Source of the DNA: Alphaproteobacteria bacterium
GTDB lineage: Bacteria > Pseudomonadota > Alphaproteobacteria > Micropepsales > Micropepsaceae
Direction of reading: 5' to 3'
NCBI GenBank assembly: GCA_020852655.1
Contig: JADZAI010000086.1
Span: forward strand, 33,186 to 97,185
DNA length: 64,000 bases
Under the pieces are notes generated by a model. The model made no database searches, was not told the origin of the DNA, and was given only the letters and a program-made list of their open reading frames with translations. Numbering within the stretch: the stretch's first letter is position 1; each line of letters opens with the position of its first letter. The position numbers were made by a program, and so were the translations under genes. Positions 1 through 12,786 of the stretch are shown in pieces.

Positions 1-1270
1 TCGCCAAGCGCGCCCGCTGCCCGCCCGACAGCCGCGCGAGGGGCGCCGTCTGCATATCGAGGGCGATTCCCGCGCCCGCCAGGAGGGCGCGCGCCCGCTG
101 GTCGCCGCCTGTGCCGGAGCGCGTCACCGCCTCCCAGGGCGTCCGCCAGATGTCGAGCTGCGACAACGCTTGATCCGAAACGCCGAGCTTCACGCTGGCG
201 GCGCCGCGGATGTGCGGATCGGGCCCGCCAAGCGCCGTGCGTACGCGATCGATGAAGCGCGTCTTGCCCGAGCCGTTCGGCCCGAGCAGCGCGATGCGGT
301 CGCCATTCTCGATCCAAAGGCGGCCGGTGCGAAACAGGGCACGCCCGTCCGGCGTGGCGATCGTGGCGTCGTCGATCGAAACCAGCGCCTTCGCGTGCGT
401 CGTGCTGCTGGCCAGCCGGATGGCACCGGACGACCGCTCCTGATGCGCCGGACGAGCGCCTTCCTCCAGCTTGTCGGCACGCTCGGAGAGCTGCCTGGTC
501 TTCACGACCAGCAGATCCGAGCCTGAGTTGATGCCGATATTCTTGAGCTTGGCCGCCTGGCGCCGCAGCGCCTTCACGCGGCGCATGTCGTTCTCGAAGC
601 GGCGGCCCTCGGCGGCATCGCGCTCGTCCAAAGCGAGGCTGGCGGCGCTGTAGGGTCGCGGGAAATCCGCACTGTTCTCGGGGCGCAGGAAAAGCGTCCG
701 CGTGCTGAAGGCGTCGAGAAACGCGCGGTCATGGCTCGCCGCGACGACGGCGCAGCCGCGGGGGAGCGCCGCCAGGAAACGCTCGAGCACGCCGATGCGG
801 CCGATATCGAGATGGTTCGTGGGTTCGTCGAGGAGCAGCAGGTCGGGCTCGGTCACGACGGCGCGGGCCAGCAGCATCGCCCGCTGCCACCCGCCCGACA
901 GCGCCTCGACGGGCTGCAAGCGCAATTCCTCCGGTACGGCGAGGTCGTCCAGTACGACGTCGGCCCGCCAGCCCTCGGACTCCGCAACCTCTGCGCCGAG
1001 GGCGCTTCGTACCGCCGCGTGCAGGGTCATCGGCAGCAGTTCGGCGGGCGGGTCCTGCGGCGCGAGCGACACGACAAGGCCGCGCGCCGTCGTCACCTCG
1101 CCCGCCGTCGGATCGTCGGCGCCGGCCAGAAGGCGGAGGAGCGAAGACTTGCCGCGCCCGTTGGCTGCGACGAGGCCGAGACGGTCACCCTTGCCGAGCG
1201 ACAGGTTCAGGCCGGTGAACAGCGGGGCGCCGCGGACCAGGGACACATTCTTCAGAGCGATCAGGGACAT
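1..1270 (-). CDS. ABC-F family ATP-binding cassette protein (partial, runs off window start)
   Basis: Reverse-strand reading from ATG at 1270 gives MSLIALKNVSLVRGAPLFTGLNLSLGKGDRLGLVAANGRGKSSLLRLLAG...; Walker A-type motif typical of duplicated-ATPase ABC-F proteins. Not in the ORF track because it is open at the window edge. Confidence 0.85.
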   Translation of the reverse strand, partial: MSLIALKNVSLVRGAPLFTGLNLSLGKGDRLGLVAANGRGKSSLLRLLAGADDPTAGEVTTARGLVVSLAPQDPPAELLPMTLHAAVRSALGAEVAESEGWRADVVLDDLAVPEELRLQPVEALSGGWQRAMLLARAVVTEPDLLLLDEPTNHLDIGRIGVLERFLAALPRGCAVVAASHDRAFLDAFSTRTLFLRPENSADFPRPYSAASLALDERDAAEGRRFENDMRRVKALRRQAAKLKNIGINSGSDLLVVKTRQLSERADKLEEGARPAHQERSSGAIRLASSTTHAKALVSIDDATIATPDGRALFRTGRLWIENGDRIALLGPNGSGKTRFIDRVRTALGGPDPHIRGAASVKLGVSDQALSQLDIWRTPWEAVTRSGTGGDQRARALLAGAGIALDMQTAPLARLSGGQRARLA

Positions 1271-1509
1271 TGGAAACTCGTTGGATCAGGCGGGCGCGCA
1301 AGGCGCCGGAAGAGGCCGACAACGAGACAGCAATGCGCCCGGTCAGCCCCGCTACACGACGTGCGGGGCCGAAACAGGTCCTCGGGTTCGATTGTGGAAG
1401 CGGCGTCCCAACACCGTCTCCCCTCCCATCAGAGGTGATCCAACAGCGCGATTATAGCGGCCGATTGCCGGATGAACAGCCGTTCACGGAAGCTCCAGCG
1501 CCGGATGCC

Positions 1510-1770
1510 TCAAGCCCTTCGGACCAGCGAGAGCGCCAGCAGTACGACGATCGACCCGATCGTCGCGTTTATGATCGACGTGAGAATCGCGTTGTTGGTG
1601 ACGATGTTCACACCAAGCTTCGGCAGCAACCACGCTGCCACGAAGGCGCCGATGATCCCGATGACGATGTTGCCGAGCAGGCCGAACCCCGCGCCCTGGA
1701 CGATGACGCCCGCCAGCCAACCGGCGATCGCACCGATGAGAAGCGCGATGATGATGCCTTCCAACGTCAT
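1510..1770 (-). CDS. GlsB/YeaQ/YmgE family (transglycosylase-associated) small membrane protein
   Basis: 86 aa, MTLEGIIIALLIGAIAGWLAGVIVQGAGFGLLGNIVIGIIGAFVAAWLL: glycine-rich three-helix pattern of the family. Confidence 0.9.
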   Translation of the reverse strand: MTLEGIIIALLIGAIAGWLAGVIVQGAGFGLLGNIVIGIIGAFVAAWLLPKLGVNIVTNNAILTSIINATIGSIVVLLALSLVRRA

Positions 1771-1894
1771 GAAGTGCCCCTTCCCTTGCGGATTGCATGA
1801 GGGAAGCTAGCACCAGTTCGGCCGACATGCCCCGCCCCCGCCCTGCGACACAACGCCGTGCCGGCCTGAGGGTTGCATCGACATTCGGGGGAAG

Positions 1895-1970
<76 letters not shown>

Positions 1971-2024
1971 GTCCGGAGCGCGGGCGTATAGAGCACGGGC
2001 CGGGGCCTGTCCAGCATCGTGACG

Positions 2025-3176
2025 CTAGAAAAACGTGCCGCCGTGACGGGGCGTTTCCATGGCCCTGTGGACGTGGACGCTCATCAGGATGCCGAAGCCC
2101 ATCATCACCGTCAGCATGGCCGTGCCGCCATACGAGACGAGCGGGAGTGGGATGCCGACGACCGGAATCACACCCATCACCATCGCCATGTTGATGAGGA
2201 TGTAGGCGAGGACGTTCATGGTCAGGCCGAGCGCCGTCAGCCGGGCGAAATGGCTGCGCGCCCTGAGCGATATGCCGAGGCCGAGAAACAGAATGAGGGC
2301 ATAGAGCCCGAGCAGAACGATGGCGCCGACGAAGCCGAATTCCTCGCCCAGCATGGGCAGGATGAAGTCGGTGTGCTTTTCGGGCAGGAAGTCGAGCTGG
2401 CTCTGTGTGCCGCCCAGGAAGCCGCGACCGAACAGGCCGCCCGAGCCCATCGCGATCTTGGACTGGAGGATGTTGTAGCCGGTGCCGAGCGGGTCGCTGT
2501 CGGGGTCGAGGAAGGTATAGACGCGCTGGCGCTGGTAGTCGTGCAGGAACTCCCAGCCGACGGGCAGCGCGATGCCGACGGCGACGAGACCGGCGATGAT
2601 CACGCGCCAGCGCAAGCCCGATGCGAACAGCATGCAGGCACCGATGAAACAGAGGATCGTCGCTGTGCCGAGATTGGGCTGCATCAGAACGAGCACGACG
2701 GGCAGCCCGATCAGGCCGAGCGGCACCGCCAGCGTCTTCAGCTTCACCGCATCTTCAAGGCTTCGCCCATGGAAGAAGCGCGCCAGGGCGAGCACGAGAG
2801 CGATCTTCATCAACTCGGAGGGCTGAATCTGGATGAGCCCGAGATCGATCCACCGTTCGGCGCCCTTCCCGGTACGGCCGAAATACTGGACGACGATGAG
2901 GAGGACGAAGGTCGCCGCGTAGAATGGATAGGCGAGGCTCATCCATACGCGGATATCGATCATCGCGAAGATGAGGAGGATGACGAAGCCGACGCCGAAG
3001 CGCATGAGCTGGCGAGACGCCCAGGGATCGAACGAACCGCCGGCCACAGAGTAAAGCATCGCAAAACCGATCGACGCGACGGCGCAGATCGCCAGCAGCA
3101 GCAGCCAGTGGAGATCCAGCAGCTTGGCCCAGACGGGCTGCTGCGGCTTGTCGAGGGCAAGGGCGCGAACGGCCAT
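2025..3176 (-). CDS. rodA: rod shape-determining protein RodA (SEDS glycosyltransferase)
   Basis: 383 aa polytopic SEDS protein downstream of PBP2; motifs such as [29 protein letters not shown]-like. Confidence 0.95.
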   Translation of the reverse strand: [383 protein letters not shown]

Positions 3177-3179
3177 GGC

Positions 3180-5057
3180 TCAGGCCGGCGACAGTTCGGC
3201 CGACACGAAAGGCACACCTGTCGGGCGTGACACGGGGTCGCGTTCCAACACCCGCTCCATGATGTCCTTGGCGACAGGTGCTGCGGCCTTGCTGCCGCCC
3301 TGCCCGTGCTCCACGACGACGGCAATGCCGTAGCGGGGCGCTTCGACGGGCGCAAAGGCCACGAAGAGGGCATGGTTGCGCAGGTGCCAGGGTACGGCAT
3401 TGCCACGCAGCGTTCCGCCGGCGGCCTTCGCGCCGCGCACCTGGGCCGTGCCCGTCTTGCCGGCCATGCGCATGCCCGGCCCCTTCAGGCGCGAACGGCC
3501 GGCCGTACCGCCCGCCGCGTTCACGACGGCGTCCATGCCGGCGTGGACCAGCGCGATCGACGCGGGCGATACCTCCAGCGGTTCGGCCGGAGGGCTTGCC
3601 ACGCCGCCGGTACCGACCCGCCGGACGATATGCGGCGTGATGGCGGCGCCGCCGTTGGCAATGCGGCTGACCATCGTCGCGAGCTGAAGGGGGGTCGCGG
3701 TGACGTAGCCCTGCCCGATCGCCGTGTTGAGCGCATCGCCGGGAAGCAGGTCCTCCCCGAAACGTTCCATCTTCCACGCCGTCGAGGGAACCGTGCCCCG
3801 CCGCTCACCCGGAACGTCGAAGCCGAACTTCTCGCCCAGGCCGAGCCGGTTGGCCATCGCCGCGATGGCATCGACGCCGATGCGCCGCCCGACCTCGTAG
3901 AAGAAGACGTTGCACGAAGCCTTCAGGGCTCCGACGACGTCGACGGAACCATGGCCCCCGCGCCGGTGGCAGTGAAAGGTGAACTTGCCGAGGCGCATAT
4001 AGCCCGGGCAGCGGATATGGGTGCCGGCATCGATCGCACCTGCCTCGAGCCCGGCCAGGGCGGTCACCAGCTTGAAGGTGGAGCCGGGCGCGTATTCGCC
4101 GGCAAGCGCCTTGTTCAGGAGCGGCTTGAGCGGGTCGGCGTTCATTTCCTCCCAGCGCGTCTGGCTGAAGCCCGTGATGAACTCGTTCGGGTCGAAACCG
4201 GGACTGGAGACGAAGGTCAGGATTTCGCCGCTACGCACGTCCATCAGGACCACGCTCGCGCTCTCGCCCTTCAGCCGCTCCTGCGCGAAGCGCTGGATGT
4301 CCATGTCGAGCGTCAGCTCTATGTTGGCGCCGGGCGTACCTTCCTGCCGCGCCAGTTCGCGAATGACGCGGCCGTGGGCGTTGACCTCGATCTGGCGGAC
4401 GCCACCCTTGCCGCGCAGGTCGCGATCGACGGCGCGTTCCACGCCATTCTTGCCTATCGGGAAATCGGGCGTGCGCAGCAGCGGATCGCCGTCATCGCGG
4501 TTCTTGAGATCGCTCTCGGAGACGGCTGCCACATAGCCAAGGACGTGGCTGAGCTCGCTGCCGAACGGATAGGTCCGCACCTGGCCGACGTCCGCAACGA
4601 CGCCCGGCATCTCGGGCAAGGCCAGATTGATTTCGGCGAAGACATTCCAATTCAGATTCTCGGCGACCGTAACCGCCGAGAGCCCGTGCTTCGTCTTCGC
4701 ATCGCGCAGCACCTGCTCGCGCTGGCGGGGCGTGATGTCCACAAAGCGGGCCACGAGGTCGAGCGCCTTGTCGACACCCTCCGTCTGATCGGGAATAATC
4801 AGGACCCGGTAGTTCGGCCTGTTGCCGGCCAGCTCGATGCCGAAGCGATCGAGTATCTTGCCGCGCGGCGGCGTCAGGAGCTGGAGGTTGATCCGGTTGT
4901 CCTCGGCCAGCGTCTCGTATTTGTCGGCATCGAGGATCTGGAGTTGATACATGCGCGTCGCGAGGCCGCCCAGCAGCGCAGTGGCGCCGGCGCCGAGCAG
5001 CAGCGCCCGCCGCGTGAACATCGCTGCCCGTTCGGGCTCGTCCCGTTCGCCCTGCAT
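3180..5057 (-). CDS. mrdA: penicillin-binding protein 2 (peptidoglycan DD-transpeptidase MrdA)
   Basis: Transpeptidase motifs (PGSTFK, KTGTAQ); start set to MQGERDEPERAAMFTRRALLLG rather than the longer ORF start at 5255. Confidence 0.93.
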   Translation of the reverse strand: MQGERDEPERAAMFTRRALLLGAGATALLGGLATRMYQLQILDADKYETLAEDNRINLQLLTPPRGKILDRFGIELAGNRPNYRVLIIPDQTEGVDKALDLVARFVDITPRQREQVLRDAKTKHGLSAVTVAENLNWNVFAEINLALPEMPGVVADVGQVRTYPFGSELSHVLGYVAAVSESDLKNRDDGDPLLRTPDFPIGKNGVERAVDRDLRGKGGVRQIEVNAHGRVIRELARQEGTPGANIELTLDMDIQRFAQERLKGESASVVLMDVRSGEILTFVSSPGFDPNEFITGFSQTRWEEMNADPLKPLLNKALAGEYAPGSTFKLVTALAGLEAGAIDAGTHIRCPGYMRLGKFTFHCHRRGGHGSVDVVGALKASCNVFFYEVGRRIGVDAIAAMANRLGLGEKFGFDVPGERRGTVPSTAWKMERFGEDLLPGDALNTAIGQGYVTATPLQLATMVSRIANGGAAITPHIVRRVGTGGVASPPAEPLEVSPASIALVHAGMDAVVNAAGGTAGRSRLKGPGMRMAGKTGTAQVRGAKAAGGTLRGNAVPWHLRNHALFVAFAPVEAPRYGIAVVVEHGQGGSKAAAPVAKDIMERVLERDPVSRPTGVPFVSAELSPA

Positions 5058-5062
5058 CGCGG

Positions 5063-5581
5063 TCAGGCCCGCATGGGCGCAACGACGCGCCGCTCGATGA
5101 AGGCAAAGGCCACGCCGAAGAACGGATAGAGCGCGATCGACACGAGGCCGGCTACTATAAACTCCATCGGGCTCTTGATCTCCCAGTCGTAGATCGAGCC
5201 CAGCAGCCAGACCAAAAAGCAGGCTGCGGCGCAGGTCACCGCGAAAACCGCCCAAGCCGAATGGAGCGCCCGTCCGAAGGTGTCACGCAGGACGAGCGCG
5301 AGGCCGTGGCAGAGCAGGAGCACCAGTGCCCAGAGGCCGGGCGGCGCCCCCGAAAGCAGGTCGTAGAGGAGCCCGGTGAAGAAGATGGGGCCGGGGGTCA
5401 TGAGGTCGCCGCGGTGATTGCCCCAGAAGAACACGACCATCAGCGGATAGAGCGGCGTCATCTCCAGGCCGCCCGGCAGGCGGAAAGGGATGATGGCGAA
5501 GATCACGGCGATGAGTGCGAGCACAAGCGGCAGGCGGCCACCGATCCACTTCACGAGTCGGGAAAAGACCGAGACGACCAT
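5063..5581 (-). CDS. mreD: rod shape-determining protein MreD
   Basis: 172 aa hydrophobic protein between mreC and mrdA; MreD-like PLYPLMVVFFWG...GPIFFTGLLYDLLSGAPPGLWAL. Confidence 0.92.
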   Translation of the reverse strand: MVVSVFSRLVKWIGGRLPLVLALIAVIFAIIPFRLPGGLEMTPLYPLMVVFFWGNHRGDLMTPGPIFFTGLLYDLLSGAPPGLWALVLLLCHGLALVLRDTFGRALHSAWAVFAVTCAAACFLVWLLGSIYDWEIKSPMEFIVAGLVSIALYPFFGVAFAFIERRVVAPMRA

Positions 5582-5585
5582 CGCG

Positions 5586-6515
5586 CTACTCTGCGGGCGG
5601 GGCGGGATTGGCCGCGACGGCCGGTTCTTCGGGAATCACGACCGGGGCGATCTGCGCCGGCGGAAGCTGGGGCATGTCGACATCGTTGAGGAACTCGTAG
5701 CGCTTGAGCGCGACGACCTCGACGCGGGCGATGTCCGCATACAGCCGGGCGGCAGGCCCATTCGGTGTGAGCGTCACGACACCGACCGGAAGGCCGGGCG
5801 GCAGGACGCCGCCATCACCCGAGGTCACGATCGCAGTGCCCTCCACCAGCTTGGCCTCCAGGGGCAGGAACTGGAGTTGCGGAGGGCCGTTGGCGTCTCC
5901 CGAAAGAACGGCGCGGATGCCACCGGGTTCGACGACCACGGGCACATGGCTGGTCGTATCGGTCAGCAGCAGGACGCGCGCGGAGGTCTGGCCGACCGCC
6001 ACGACACGGCCCACCAGGCCGTAGCGGTCGAGTGCGGCGTCCCCGGGCCTGACACCCTGGTCGTTGCCGGCCTTGACGATGATCGCCCGCGAGAACGGAC
6101 CGCCGGTCTCGGCCATGACGCTGGCGGTCACGACGCCTTCGATCGGGGCGTAGGAAATGTGCAGGATGGACTGGAACGAGCGGACCTGGCGTTCCAACTC
6201 CATGGCGCGAGCGCGCCATGCGAGGAGCTCTTCATTCTGCGTCCGCAGGCGGTCGTTTTCGCCGTACAGGAAGACGGCATTGGAAGCCGCTTCAACGCCG
6301 TGCGAGACCCACTCGGCAACGTCGGCCCCCTGGCCTATGACGCCCGACGCGAAGTCGGCCGTCTCGGTCCGCACGCGGTCGACGAGCGAATTTTCGGCAC
6401 GGCCAAGCAACAGGAGGAGCAGCGCGAGGACGCCGAACGCAATCAAGCCGGTCTTGTGCGCGCGCAGTTCGACCGGCGCTTTCCAGGCTCCCCGCTTGAA
6501 TTTCGGCTGCGGCAT
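5586..6515 (-). CDS. mreC: rod shape-determining protein MreC
   Basis: 309 aa, N-terminal TM, coiled coil, MreC-type beta domains; synteny. Confidence 0.94.
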   Translation of the reverse strand: MPQPKFKRGAWKAPVELRAHKTGLIAFGVLALLLLLLGRAENSLVDRVRTETADFASGVIGQGADVAEWVSHGVEAASNAVFLYGENDRLRTQNEELLAWRARAMELERQVRSFQSILHISYAPIEGVVTASVMAETGGPFSRAIIVKAGNDQGVRPGDAALDRYGLVGRVVAVGQTSARVLLLTDTTSHVPVVVEPGGIRAVLSGDANGPPQLQFLPLEAKLVEGTAIVTSGDGGVLPPGLPVGVVTLTPNGPAARLYADIARVEVVALKRYEFLNDVDMPQLPPAQIAPVVIPEEPAVAANPAPPAE

Positions 6516-6532
6516 TCGGCGCGCCGGTCCTC

Positions 6533-9216
<2,684 letters not shown>

Positions 9217-9221
9217 TGGCT

Positions 9222-9349
9222 GCGAAGGCCTTTTGGTCTGGTCTGAAAGTTCCGTGTGGCTGGTCGTCCTCCCCTAGACGCCGGCTCTTTACGGATCTCC
9301 CAAAGAGCGAACGGCGACGCCTAGGGGCGCCTAAGGAGCAGGCCCTCGC
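9222..9349 (-). promoter_or_regulatory. candidate leuA translational attenuator leader
   Basis: Stem-loop 9271-9327 (CCCCTAG...CGCCG..GCTCTTT / AAAGAGC CGGCG.CTAGGGG) and a 10-nt long-range complementarity between 9340-9349 (GCGAGGGCCU) and 9222-9231 (AGGCCUUCGC), the latter ending 6 nt before the leuA ATG. Confidence 0.55.
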
Positions 9350-9359
9350 AAAGTCGCAC
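9321..9359 (-). CDS. candidate leucine leader peptide (V/M)RLCEGLLLRRP*
   Basis: Minus-strand GTG CGA CTT TGC GAG GGC CTG CTC CTT AGG CGC CCC TAG: three consecutive Leu codons just before a strong stem-loop upstream of leuA. Start codon/SD uncertain. Confidence 0.5.
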   Translation of the reverse strand: MRLCEGLLLRRP

Positions 9360-9652
9360 GGTCGCGCATGCGCCCGCCGCGGCAAAAGCCGCAGCGCCGC
9401 AATCCTCCAAAACGACGTTTGCAGCGCTCACCGCTTGCCTCGCCGACGCGACCAAATTTCCGTTGTGGCAACAAAGGTTAACGGCCGCTCTTTAACGACT
9501 CGTTAAAACCCCTGTTTTCCGAGGCCCTTTCTAGCGAGGCCGTCCTGCTGGGGCAAGTCTCGCACCGCAACATGCACCGGAATTTAAGGACCGGCCGACA
9601 TGGTTCCTGCTGCGTTCCCGCACGCCGGCAAACTTGATACATTTCCCCCGCA

Positions 9653-10171
9653 ATGCCAGCTCCCGCTGAGTCGCCTCGCCCGCAAGGCCCTTACCCGGCG
9701 GAGTGGTCGATTCGAACCCTGCTGGCCGATCCCCATCCGCACCTCAAGCGCGTCTACGGCGCTTGGCAGGAAGCGCTCGCCAGGGAGGGCCGCCCGCTAC
9801 CCCGCGCCGGCGCCCTGGGGCCGGTGCAACTGAAGCAGGTGCTGCCGGACGTGCACGTCTATGACGTCCGCCCGGACCACCCCCGCTTCACCTTTCGCCT
9901 GATCGGCACGCGCATGGTGGACTATCTCGGCAGCAATCTCAGCGGCACTGCCATTGCCGATCTGCCGATGTCGAAGCTGCGCGAGGTGCTGATGGAAATC
10001 CTCGGCACCGTCGACAGCCGGGCGGCGCCCGTCCACATCAAGGCTCTGCACGCCGTCGCGCTGCCGAATGGCGACCAGCGGTCGCTGGAGAGTCTGTGGC
10101 TGCCGTTCGGCGACGACGGCATCGTCAGCCGCGTCATCGCTGTCAGCCTTCTCGGCGATCTGCCACCATAA
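9653..10171 (+). CDS. PAS domain-containing protein (PAS_5-like, alphaproteobacterial)
   Basis: 172 aa; WSIRTLLADPHPHLKRVYGAWQ...VYDVRPDHPRFTFRLIGTRMVDYLGSNLSG resembles PAS_5 family. Confidence 0.7.
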   Translation: MPAPAESPRPQGPYPAEWSIRTLLADPHPHLKRVYGAWQEALAREGRPLPRAGALGPVQLKQVLPDVHVYDVRPDHPRFTFRLIGTRMVDYLGSNLSGTAIADLPMSKLREVLMEILGTVDSRAAPVHIKALHAVALPNGDQRSLESLWLPFGDDGIVSRVIAVSLLGDLPP

Positions 10172-10214
10172 CCCGAACGCGGGCAGGACCCGCGCCCGGG
10201 CTTTCGTTCAGCGT

Positions 10215-11454
<1,240 letters not shown>

Positions 11455-11506
11455 CGTCAGCGCAACGCAAGCAAGCCCGGGCGCGTTCCCTGCCGCGAGG
11501 AGCCCC

Positions 11507-12049
11507 ATGACCGCCATCCATCCCGCCGACATCATCGCCTTCTGGCAGTCCGTCGGCTACGACAAATGGTACGGCAAGGACGACGCCTTCGACGCCGAAA
11601 TCCGCCGCCGCTTCGGCGCCATCCACGCCGACGCGGTCGAGGGCAAACTGGAGCACTGGGCGCTGACCGCCCAAGGGGCGCTCGCCTTGCTGATCCTGCT
11701 CGATCAGTTCAGCCGCAACCTCTATCGCGGCGACGCACGTGCCTTTGCCGGCGACGCTGTTGCGCGCACGGTCGCGGACGCAGCCATCGCCGAGGGCTTC
11801 GACCATCAGGTCGATCCGGTCCTGCGACAATTCTTCTACCTGCCCTTCGAGCACTCCGAGCGCATGGAAGACCAGGACCGTTCCGTCACGCTCTTCACCG
11901 CGCTCGGCGGCAAGACCCTGCCCTACGCGATCGAACACCGCGACATCATCGCCCGCTTCGGCCGCTTCCCTCACCGCAACGCCGTCCTCGGTCGCACGAC
12001 CACGCCCGAGGAACAGGCATTCCTCGACGGCGGTGGATTCAAGGGCTGA
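11507..12049 (+). CDS. DUF924 family protein
   Basis: MTAIHPADIIAFWQSVGYDKWYGKDDAFDAEIRRRFG...LALLILLDQFSRNLYRGDARAFAGD, hallmark DUF924 motifs; internal ATG chosen at 11507. Confidence 0.92.
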   Translation: MTAIHPADIIAFWQSVGYDKWYGKDDAFDAEIRRRFGAIHADAVEGKLEHWALTAQGALALLILLDQFSRNLYRGDARAFAGDAVARTVADAAIAEGFDHQVDPVLRQFFYLPFEHSERMEDQDRSVTLFTALGGKTLPYAIEHRDIIARFGRFPHRNAVLGRTTTPEEQAFLDGGGFKG

Positions 12050-12060
12050 ACTCCCCTCAT

Positions 12061-12209
12061 TGTCATGGTCCGCGAAGGCGGACCATCCACGCCTTTCGGT
12101 ACTCCAATCCGCCACCGAGCGTCGGCCCTCCGTCAGCGCCTGCGTATTCGCACGCCCACCCAATCCCCCGCCCAAAGGCGTGGATGGTCCGCCTTCGCGG
12201 ACCATGACA
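12061..12209. repeat. perfect 36-bp inverted repeat pair (REP/BIME-like), arms 12061-12096 and 12174-12209
   Basis: tgtcatggtccgcgaaggcggaccatccacgccttt and its exact reverse complement 77 bp away; each arm internally palindromic; a degenerate third copy at ~11295-11320. Confidence 0.85.
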
Positions 12210-12237
12210 AGGGAGTGCGCGGCAACCGTCACAGCGA

Positions 12238-12786
12238 CTACATCGCCTCCGCGCCGCGGGATATGGCGACGACGCCGGTGCGGCTGACTTCGATCAGGCC
12301 GAGGGGCTTCATGAGGTCGACGAAAGCGTCGATCTTGGACGGCGCGCCGGTGAGCTCGAAGACGAAGCTCGTATGCGTGGTGTCGATGACGCGGGCGCGG
12401 AAGGCATCCGAGAGGCGCAGCGCCTCGACGCGGCGATCGCCCTCGCCCGCCACCTTCACGAGCGCCATCTCGCGCTCGATGCCCGGCTTGTCGATGTTGA
12501 GGTCGACGACACGATGCACCGGCACGAGGCGGCCGAGCTGTGCCTTGATCTGCGCGATCACGTCGCCTGTGCCCGAGGTCACGATGGTGATCCGCGAGGT
12601 GTGCTTGAGGTGATCCGTCTCGGCGACGGTCAGCGACTCGATGTTGTAGCCGCGGCCCGAGAACAGGCCGACGACACGGGCGAGCACGCCAGGCTCATTG
12701 TCGACGATGACGGCAAGCGTCCGCTTGGTCACGGCCGCCTTCTCCTCCACCATGAAATAGGCGGACTTCGGTGCAGGTTCGGCCAT
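12238..12786 (-). CDS. ilvN: acetolactate synthase small (regulatory) subunit
   Basis: 182 aa, KRTLAVIVDNEPGVLARVVGLFSGRGYNIESLTVAETDHLKHTSRITIVTSG ACT domain. Confidence 0.95.
   Translation of the reverse strand: MAEPAPKSAYFMVEEKAAVTKRTLAVIVDNEPGVLARVVGLFSGRGYNIESLTVAETDHLKHTSRITIVTSGTGDVIAQIKAQLGRLVPVHRVVDLNIDKPGIEREMALVKVAGEGDRRVEALRLSDAFRARVIDTTHTSFVFELTGAPSKIDAFVDLMKPLGLIEVSRTGVVAISRGAEAM

Noticed and set aside
3306-5129. 607-aa plus-strand ORF antisense to mrdA
   Set aside because: High-GC shadow ORF with Arg/Ala/Gly-rich low-information sequence opposite a clear PBP2 gene.
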